A stretch of DNA of 6,073 nucleotides from Gp13-AA77 sp036521995 (GTDB lineage: Bacteria; Acidobacteriota; Terriglobia; UBA7540), in the NCBI GenBank assembly GCA_036521995.1, contig DATDGR010000175.1:1-6073 (forward strand), read 5' to 3'. A program made the translations under genes and the position numbers. The notes below the pieces were generated by a model. It saw nothing but the letters and a program-made list of their open reading frames with translations. It was not told the DNA's origin and made no database searches. This document shows positions 1 to 3,193 of the stretch, one piece after another. The stretch's first letter is position 1, and each line of letters begins with the position of its first letter.

Positions 1-153
1 GCCGAGCACCAGCCCATACATCACCCAGAATGAGATCGGTTTCGAGCCGAAGGCCACACTTGCGAACCAGTTCCAAAGCTGTTGAAGCACGAAGGTTTCG
101 TAAAGGCTTACCGGTACGCCTATAGCCCAGAACAGCAAGACTTTCTTAACCAT
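1..153 (-). CDS. Small predicted membrane protein, N-terminal part (cut by window edge)
   Basis: Reading leftward from the ATG complementary to 151-153 gives 51 open codons to the window edge, starting MVKKVLLFWAIGVPVSLY. Residues about 4-25 form a hydrophobic segment rich in Leu, Val, Phe and Trp. After a short polar stretch (FGSKPIS) a second hydrophobic segment begins at about residue 41 (FWVMYGLVLG), so at least two membrane passes are likely. A purine-rich GAGAGG lies 7 bases before the ATG, and a very good promoter (TTGTCA, 17 bp, TATAAT on this strand) lies about 35 bases further up, which supports a real gene. It is divergent from the integrase operon and probably belongs to the same mobile element. 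I do not recognise the family and assign no function. The C-terminus is outside the window. Confidence 0.7.
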   Translation of the reverse strand, partial: MVKKVLLFWAIGVPVSLYETFVLQQLWNWFASVAFGSKPISFWVMYGLVLG

Positions 154-193
154 CGACCCGCCTCTCGTTATTTCTGTGGCTGCGAGCGGGCCG

Positions 194-222
194 ATTATAC
201 ACCTTCACTTTTCACTTGACAA
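194..222 (-). promoter_or_regulatory. Leftward sigma70-type promoter for the membrane protein gene
   Basis: On the minus strand the -35 is TTGTCA (222-217, 5 of 6 consensus) and the -10 is a perfect TATAAT (199-194), with a 17-bp spacer. Transcription would start near 187, leaving a leader of about 34 bases that holds the GAGAGG ribosome site. The -35 overlaps the rightward -35 on the other strand. The spacer contains two head-to-tail copies of TTCACTT (plus-strand 204-210 and 211-217). Confidence 0.75.
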
Positions 223-245
223 ATAACCTAACGCAAGGTTATTAT
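216..245 (+). promoter_or_regulatory. Rightward sigma70-type promoter for the small ORF-integrase operon
   Basis: A perfect TTGACA -35 (216-221) is followed after 18 bp by TATTAT (240-245, 5 of 6). Transcription would begin about 252-254, essentially at the ATG of the first gene. The 18-bp spacer is almost entirely occupied by an inverted repeat, so the promoter is probably controlled by a dimeric DNA-binding protein. Confidence 0.75.
222..243. promoter_or_regulatory. Inverted-repeat operator candidate inside the integrase promoter
   Basis: AATAACCT (222-229) and AGGTTATT (236-243) are perfect inverted 8-bp arms separated by 6 bp (AACGCA). The left arm starts right after the -35 and the right arm overlaps the -10, so a bound dimer would block RNA polymerase or, as MerR-type regulators do, distort the spacer. 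The 18-bp spacer is only 1 bp over the optimum, so plain repression is the simpler reading. The regulator is unknown; the adjacent 54-residue basic protein is one candidate. Confidence 0.6.
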
Positions 246-253
246 TTTACACA

Positions 254-418
254 ATGAGTAAGGCTAGTGAAGCGGCGAAAGAACTCGCAAAACAGAGCGT
301 TCGCGCCCGGCGCGAAAGATGGGGCGAAAAGGAATTCAAACGGCGGATGCGCGAGTGGGGGAAGCTCGGCGGACGTCCGCGAAAGCCGAAAGGGGAATCA
401 CGCCATGGCAATCTTTAA
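254..418 (+). CDS. Small basic DNA-binding-like protein encoded ahead of the integrase
   Basis: ATG at 254 opens a 54-codon ORF ending with TAA at 416-418. The product is very basic: a helical-looking charged first half (SEAAKELAKQSVRARRERW), then EWGKLGGRPRKPKGE. GGRPRKPK resembles an AT-hook minor-groove binding motif. There is no Shine-Dalgarno sequence, but the start coincides with the predicted transcription start, so translation is probably leaderless. The last 14 bases overlap the integrase start, and the integrase ribosome site lies inside this gene, which implies one operon with translational coupling. Small basic proteins in this position are often excisionases or directionality and regulatory factors. 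That role is inferred from position and charge; I see no family-defining domain. It could instead autoregulate the operon through the inverted repeat in its promoter. Confidence 0.65.
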   Translation: MSKASEAAKELAKQSVRARRERWGEKEFKRRMREWGKLGGRPRKPKGESRHGNL

Positions 419-1595
419 GCGCATCTACCGCGAAGCAGACGGGAAGCGAAGGCGCGGGGTCTACTGGTTTAACTTCTGGTGGAATGGCCAGCACATTCAG
501 AAGTCCACCAGTCAGGGCAACCCGGACGTAGCCCGGCAGATGGAAGCCGCCTACAAGACGGCGCTCGCCAAAGGCGAAGTGGGAATCGCCGAATTGAAAC
601 CCACGCCCACCTTTTCAGAATTCGCCAAGCAGTTTCGGCAGTCGGTTGAAACCCAATGCGCCGCGAAGCCGTTGACGGTGGGATTCTATCTCTCGAAGCT
701 CGCCCGCCTCTTGGAGTTCACACCACTGGCTCAGGCGCGGCTTAACGTGATAGACGAAGCCATGATTGCCAGCTACGTCCAGCACCGGCGGGCCGTCGTG
801 AATAATGACAGGCCCATTGCGCCGGCCTCCGTCAACCGAGAACTGGCCACACTGCGAAAGGCTTTGAGGCTTGCTCAAGAATGGCGCATCATCAACCGTG
901 TACCACGTATCCGGATGCTGCCGGGCGAGCGGACACGCGAGTTCGTGCTTTCCCGCGAGCAAGAACGTATGTACCTTGAATTCGCACCGCAACCGCTGAG
1001 GGATGCCACCATATTGATGCTTGATGCTCCGCTCCGCGTGGGCGAATTGCTGGCCCTTGAATGGCGCGATGTGGCCCTTTCGGCCGCCCCCGGCGCTCCG
1101 CATGGCTTTTTGAGCATCCGCCGGGGCAAAACGGCGAATGCACGCCGCTTTATTCCGCTCACGGGCCGCGCCCATGCCATTCTCGAGAGTCGGCAAGCGA
1201 AGACCGTGTCCGCGTTTGTGTTTACGGATGGTTCGGGAATCGAGCCGCTGTCCAGGTTTACCCTGCGGGACCAACACACCAAGATGCGCCAAACGCTGAA
1301 GCTTCCCGCGGACGCGGTTATTCACTCTTTCCGCCACACTGCGTGTACGCGCTTGGGCGAAGCCGGAGCGGACGCCTTCGCCATCATGCGGCTGGCCGGG
1401 CATTCCACCGTGACGGTCTCTCAGAAATATGTGCATCCATCCGCCGAAGCCCTTGGCTTGGCAATTCAGCGGCTGGAAGCCATGAACCAAAGAGCCGCGC
1501 CGAGCGTGCCGGAAGGTCAAAATCCCGACACGGCTACTACGGTTTCTACTACGACAAAAGAGGGCCAGTTTGGAACCGCGAAGCAACTAATTTAG
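405..1595 (+). CDS. Tyrosine recombinase / integrase, complete
   Basis: Site-specific recombinase that cuts and rejoins DNA through a 3'-phosphotyrosine intermediate to integrate or excise a mobile element. The ATG at 405 is chosen because AGGGGA lies 8 bases upstream and the protein then has 396 residues, a normal length. A GTG at 267 would add 46 residues read out of frame through the preceding gene. Residues about 15-60 form an arm-binding-type N-terminal domain (GVYWFNFWWNGQHIQKST), about 68-165 the core-binding helical domain, and about 180-355 the catalytic domain. The full catalytic set is visible: Arg211 (PLRVGELLAL), Lys242 (RRGKT), His307 and Arg310 (HSFRH), His333 (LAGHST) and the nucleophile Tyr342 (QKYVHP). 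The box I lead-in is DAPLR rather than the usual TGLR or TGMR. The C-terminal tail after 360 is Ser/Thr-rich and its codons contain the likely selC promoter. The gene ends 9 bp before tRNA-Sec, which marks selC as the probable integration site. Confidence 0.95.
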   Translation: MAIFKRIYREADGKRRRGVYWFNFWWNGQHIQKSTSQGNPDVARQMEAAYKTALAKGEVGIAELKPTPTFSEFAKQFRQSVETQCAAKPLTVGFYLSKLARLLEFTPLAQARLNVIDEAMIASYVQHRRAVVNNDRPIAPASVNRELATLRKALRLAQEWRIINRVPRIRMLPGERTREFVLSREQERMYLEFAPQPLRDATILMLDAPLRVGELLALEWRDVALSAAPGAPHGFLSIRRGKTANARRFIPLTGRAHAILESRQAKTVSAFVFTDGSGIEPLSRFTLRDQHTKMRQTLKLPADAVIHSFRHTACTRLGEAGADAFAIMRLAGHSTVTVSQKYVHPSAEALGLAIQRLEAMNQRAAPSVPEGQNPDTATTVSTTTKEGQFGTAKQLI

Positions 1596-1598
1596 AAT
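1570..1598 (+). promoter_or_regulatory. Probable selC promoter lying in the integrase 3' end
   Basis: TTGGAA (1570-1575, 4 of 6) and TAGAAT (1593-1598, 5 of 6) are separated by exactly 17 bp. The predicted start, seven bases past the -10, is G1605, the first base of the mature tRNA. The -10 includes the integrase TAG stop codon (1593-1595). Only 9 bp separate that stop from the tRNA, so any dedicated tRNA promoter must overlap the integrase. Read-through from the integrase operon is the alternative. Confidence 0.55.
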
Positions 1599-1604
1599 CA
1601 ATGC

Positions 1605-1699
1605 GGAAGTGCATGCGGGCCGGTGTTCGCCCAGGACTTCAAATCCTGTGGGTCCGCCTCTGGCGGACCGGTCGGTTCGACTCCGACACACTTCCGCCA
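1605..1699 (+). tRNA. selC: tRNA-Sec (UCA anticodon), selenocysteine tRNA
   Basis: The 95-base gene folds as a selenocysteine tRNA, which decodes in-frame UGA codons with SelB. The acceptor arm pairs GGAAGTG (1605-1611) with CACTTCC (1689-1695); G1696 is the discriminator base and CCA (1697-1699) is encoded. The D arm can pair 1615-1619 with 1626-1630, with two G.U pairs and loop CCGGTG. The anticodon stem pairs CAGGA (1632-1636) with TCCTG (1644-1648), and the loop CTTCAAA holds anticodon TCA at 1639-1641. The long variable arm pairs 1651-1658 with 1662-1669, eight perfect pairs around TCT. The T arm is GTCGG, loop TTCGACT, CCGAC (1671-1687). Length, overall sequence and the GGACTTCAAATCC core closely match the E. 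coli selC gene as I remember it. The eighth acceptor pair of the bacterial 8+5 fold is a C1612/A1688 mismatch. The gene sits 9 bp after an integrase; selC is a classic integration site. Confidence 0.95.
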
Positions 1700-1749
1700 C
1701 CGATCGGTCCCCGCCGTGCCCAATGGCAGGGTTTGGGGCAGCCGGGCCA

Positions 1750-1780
1750 ACCGACACCCAGGGCCCGCGTGGGTCTCGGT
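1750..1780. other. Imperfect hairpin downstream of selC
   Basis: ACCGACACCCA (1750-1760) pairs with TGGGTCTCGGT (1770-1780): 11 positions with a single C/C mismatch around a 9-base G+C-rich loop. It is strong enough to form in RNA and lies about 50 bases after the tRNA. No run of T follows, so it is not a standard intrinsic terminator. It could protect or help process the tRNA 3' trailer, or be a protein-binding site near an attachment site. Confidence 0.4.
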
Positions 1781-1792
1781 CAGCTCTGCAAC

Positions 1793-1821
1793 TTGACGCT
1801 CGGAGTCGTTCGTTGTATGTT
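1793..1821 (+). promoter_or_regulatory. Candidate promoter for the leader / aldolase region
   Basis: TTGACG (1793-1798, 5 of 6) and TATGTT (1816-1821, 4 of 6) have a 17-bp spacer, giving a start near 1828. If it drives the aldolase, the untranslated leader is about 385 bases. It could equally drive only the short ORF at 1860-2027. Confidence 0.45.
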
Positions 1822-1836
1822 AGATATCCCTACAGT

Positions 1837-1861
1837 AAATACCCGATAGGGGTGGATATTT
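1837..1861. promoter_or_regulatory. 25-bp near-palindrome just downstream of a promoter (operator candidate)
   Basis: The element runs AAATA-CCC to GGATATTT with 5-bp AAATA/TATTT outer arms (1837-1841, 1857-1861) and a CC/GG inner match; 7 of 12 positions are symmetric around 1849. It begins about 9 bases after the predicted transcription start, where a bound regulator would act as a roadblock. Size and layout recall Rrf2-family (IscR/NsrR-like) sites, but the sequence match is only suggestive. A CCC-GATA-GGG core could also fold in RNA. Confidence 0.35.
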
Positions 1862-2027
1862 GAGCCGAGGCATGGTCGGGTTGGATTCGGAAAAGCTCTG
1901 TTTGCTCGATTTGAGCGAGCCACCGAGGCTCGGCCCGAATCTCGACGGCTTCAGGACGGCAATGACGTTCAAAGCCGGAATGTATCAGATTACAAAGAGG
2001 TTGCCGATTTATCCTTCCGGTCAATGA
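1860..2027 (+). CDS. Possible small ORF of unknown function (55 codons), doubtful
   Basis: TTG at 1860 opens a frame to TGA at 2025-2027; an in-frame ATG at 1872 would give 51 residues. GGGGTGG lies 4 bases ahead of the TTG and the frame sits 30 bases after a candidate promoter. The product includes SEPPRLGPNLDGFRTAM and ends RLPIYPSGQ; I recognise no family. Third codon positions are about 65% G+C, moderately gene-like but not decisive at this length. It may be the 3' remnant of a decayed gene or a chance frame. Its stop codon lies in the 5' base of a stem-loop. Confidence 0.25.
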   Translation: MSRGMVGLDSEKLCLLDLSEPPRLGPNLDGFRTAMTFKAGMYQITKRLPIYPSGQ

Positions 2028-2059
2028 GCCGCGGCCCCGCTTCCGGCCTGCGGTTGACC
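2019..2059 (+). other. Bulged stem-loop in the leader region
   Basis: GGTCAA (2019-2024) pairs with TTGACC (2054-2059), CCGC (2029-2032) with GCGG (2050-2053), and GGCC (2033-2036) with GGCC (2045-2048). That is 14 pairs with a 4-base left bulge, one right bulge and loop CCGCTTCC. No T run follows. It could be the end structure of the upstream small transcript or part of a structured aldolase leader. Confidence 0.4.
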
Positions 2060-2079
2060 GTCAAGCTACCGTTCAACGG
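2054..2079. repeat. Two adjacent 11-bp perfect palindromes
   Basis: TTGAC-C-GTCAA (2054-2064) and CCGTT-C-AACGG (2069-2079) are each perfect odd palindromes, separated by GCTA. Their centres are 15 bp apart. Single-base centres rule out ordinary RNA hairpins, so protein binding at the DNA level is the more natural reading. They lie about 80 bp before the leader ORF. The first also supplies the right arm of the stem-loop at 2019-2059. Confidence 0.4.
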
Positions 2080-2156
2080 CCAGATTAGAGACCGAGCGGC
2101 AACTTTCTTGAGATCACCCCCCTTCCTGATGCATCCTTAATAGACGGGGAGGAATC

Positions 2157-2216
2157 ATGGCGAAAATGCGTGCAGTTCAAGCCTCAATATGGAGGCATAA
2201 GAGGAGGCGACCATGA
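2157..2216 (+). CDS. 19-codon leader ORF overlapping the aldolase start; possible gene remnant
   Basis: ATG at 2157 follows a very strong ribosome site, GGGGAGG at 2146-2152, by 4 bases. The peptide reads MAKMRAVQASIW then RHKRRRP, and the stop TGA (2214-2216) overlaps the aldolase ATG (2213-2215) as ATGA. Codons 16-17 (AGG AGG) are themselves the aldolase Shine-Dalgarno sequence. The first eight residues, MAKMRAVQ, resemble the N-terminus of zinc-dependent (medium-chain) alcohol dehydrogenases, after which the similarity stops. I infer either a deletion that fused the start of such a gene to the aldolase, or a functional leader peptide that couples translation to the aldolase. Confidence 0.45.
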   Translation: MAKMRAVQASIWRHKRRRP

Positions 2217-3079
2217 AAACGCTCCGCGAGGTCCTGCAGGACGCTGATCGCGCCCACGTGGCGGTCGGCCATTTCAACATCTCGGACCTGGTTGGGTTGC
2301 AGGCCATTGTGGCGGCAGCGCACGAGCTCAATCTGCCCGTCCTGGTGGGAGTCTCGGAAGGAGAACGCGCCTTCATGGGCGTGCCCCAGGTGTCGGCGCT
2401 GGTGAAGAGTCTTCGCGAGGAGTTCGGGCACCCTATCTTTCTGAACGCCGATCACACCCACTCGCTGCCCAAAGCCGAAGAAGCGGCGCGAGCCGGCTTC
2501 GATGAAATCATCTTTGACGCATCGGCGCTGCCTTTCGAAGAGAATGTCAATCAGACCCGGAAGGCAGTGGAAGCCATCAAGTCCATCAGCCCGTCAACCC
2601 TGGTGGAAGGCGAGGTCGGTTACATCGGAACGTCTTCCGCCATCCTTGACAAGACTCCCGAAGGTCTAAGTCCTTTGACCACGCCCGCGGAGGCGAAGCA
2701 GTTTATGGAGGCCACGGGGGCTGATGTGCTGGCACCGGCTGTGGGGAACATGCACGGGCTGTTGAAGAGCATGGTTCGAGGCGAGACCCAGAAACGACTG
2801 GATATCGAGCGAATCGCCCAGATCAAGCAAGCCAGCGGCGTCTTCATGACGCTGCACGGCGGCTCGGGAACCAACGACGAAGACTTCAAGAGAGCGATCA
2901 AGGCCGGGATGACGATCGTGCATATCAACACCGAACTGCGGCTGGCCTGGCGGCGAGGCCTGGACGCGGCGCTGGCCAAAGATCCTGATGAGGTTGCCCC
3001 TTACAAAATCCTGCCCGGAGCGCTTCAGGCTGTGAAAGACGTCGTGCGCGCCCGCATGCAGTTGTTCAATTCGAATTAG
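2213..3079 (+). CDS. Class II (zinc-dependent) ketose-bisphosphate aldolase
   Basis: Cytoplasmic aldolase that reversibly condenses dihydroxyacetone phosphate with an aldehyde, typically glyceraldehyde 3-phosphate to give fructose 1,6-bisphosphate, in glycolysis and gluconeogenesis. At 288 residues it has the length of the FbaA/GatY/KbaY family. The expected motifs are in order: NADHTHS with catalytic Asp80 and zinc ligand His81; EGEVGYIG with Glu134; GNMHG with zinc ligand His181; LHGGSGT with zinc ligand His215 and the phosphate-binding glycines; and HINTELR with Asn239 in the place of the family's substrate-binding Asn. ATG at 2213 is set by AGGAGG 5 bases upstream. The start overlaps the stop of a 19-codon leader ORF. 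Fructose bisphosphate is the likeliest substrate, but tagatose bisphosphate and other ketose phosphates cannot be excluded from sequence, so no symbol is given. mutS follows after 110 bp with its own promoter candidate. Confidence 0.93.
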   Translation: MKTLREVLQDADRAHVAVGHFNISDLVGLQAIVAAAHELNLPVLVGVSEGERAFMGVPQVSALVKSLREEFGHPIFLNADHTHSLPKAEEAARAGFDEIIFDASALPFEENVNQTRKAVEAIKSISPSTLVEGEVGYIGTSSAILDKTPEGLSPLTTPAEAKQFMEATGADVLAPAVGNMHGLLKSMVRGETQKRLDIERIAQIKQASGVFMTLHGGSGTNDEDFKRAIKAGMTIVHINTELRLAWRRGLDAALAKDPDEVAPYKILPGALQAVKDVVRARMQLFNSN

Positions 3080-3106
3080 TCTGCTGGACCCGCTAGGAAA
3101 GGAGAT

Positions 3107-3193
3107 TTGGATCCTGAGGCCAGGTTTACAAACTCGGGACGCACCTCGCATAATTCTTGCAGCATGCTGTCCGAAGCCTGGTCGCGCGCATGA
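3107..3193 (+). CDS. Possible 28-codon ORF ending on the mutS start (ATGA), doubtful
   Basis: After the purine-rich AGGAAAGGAG (3095-3104) a TTG at 3107 opens a frame that passes an in-frame ATG at 3164 and ends at TGA 3191-3193. That stop overlaps the mutS ATG (3190-3192). The short form from 3164 encodes MLSEAWSRA and would start at the transcription start predicted from the promoter at 3125-3154. The mutS start itself has no visible ribosome site, so translational coupling through this frame is attractive. The length is short enough for coincidence. Confidence 0.25.
   Translation: MDPEARFTNSGRTSHNSCSMLSEAWSRA
3125..3154 (+). promoter_or_regulatory. Candidate mutS promoter
   Basis: TTTACA (3125-3130, 5 of 6) and CATAAT (3149-3154, 5 of 6) are separated by 18 bp, predicting a start near 3161. 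This lies downstream of the alternative TTG at 3157 and so supports the mutS ATG at 3190. Confidence 0.5.

Larger units (their letters stand above)
1700..2156. other. Intergenic stretch between selC and the aldolase leader
   Basis: There is no convincing large gene in about 450 bases. It starts with a 10-bp perfect palindrome ACCGATCGGT (1699-1708) touching the tRNA CCA end. The hairpin at 1750-1780, the promoter at 1793-1821, the near-palindrome at 1837-1861, the doubtful ORF at 1860-2027, the hairpin at 2019-2059 and the paired palindromes at 2054-2079 are listed separately. I see no repeat of the tRNA 3' end that would mark an attachment-site duplication inside this stretch. Confidence 0.6.

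Noticed and set aside
267..404. Upstream GTG start extending the integrase by 46 residues
   Set aside because: The extension is a low-complexity, basic out-of-frame reading of the 54-codon gene. The ATG at 405 has a proper ribosome site and gives the normal family N-terminus.
615..1586. Long minus-strand open frame opposite the integrase
   Set aside because: It is antisense to a gene with a full catalytic motif set. Its product looks like the reverse reading of G+C-rich codons, with no recognisable domain.
1605..1699. tRNA-Ser or tRNA-Leu, suggested by the long variable arm
   Set aside because: The anticodon is TCA, which reads UGA. The 8-bp variable arm and overall sequence match tRNA-Sec.
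1061..1849. Long plus-strand frame running from the integrase through the tRNA
   Set aside because: It overlaps the integrase catalytic domain in another frame and reads through a structured tRNA gene; it has no recognisable protein features.
3157..3189. TTG start for MutS adding 11 residues
   Set aside because: It lies before the predicted transcription start and has no ribosome site. The added residues do not look like MutS, while the sequence from 3190 does.
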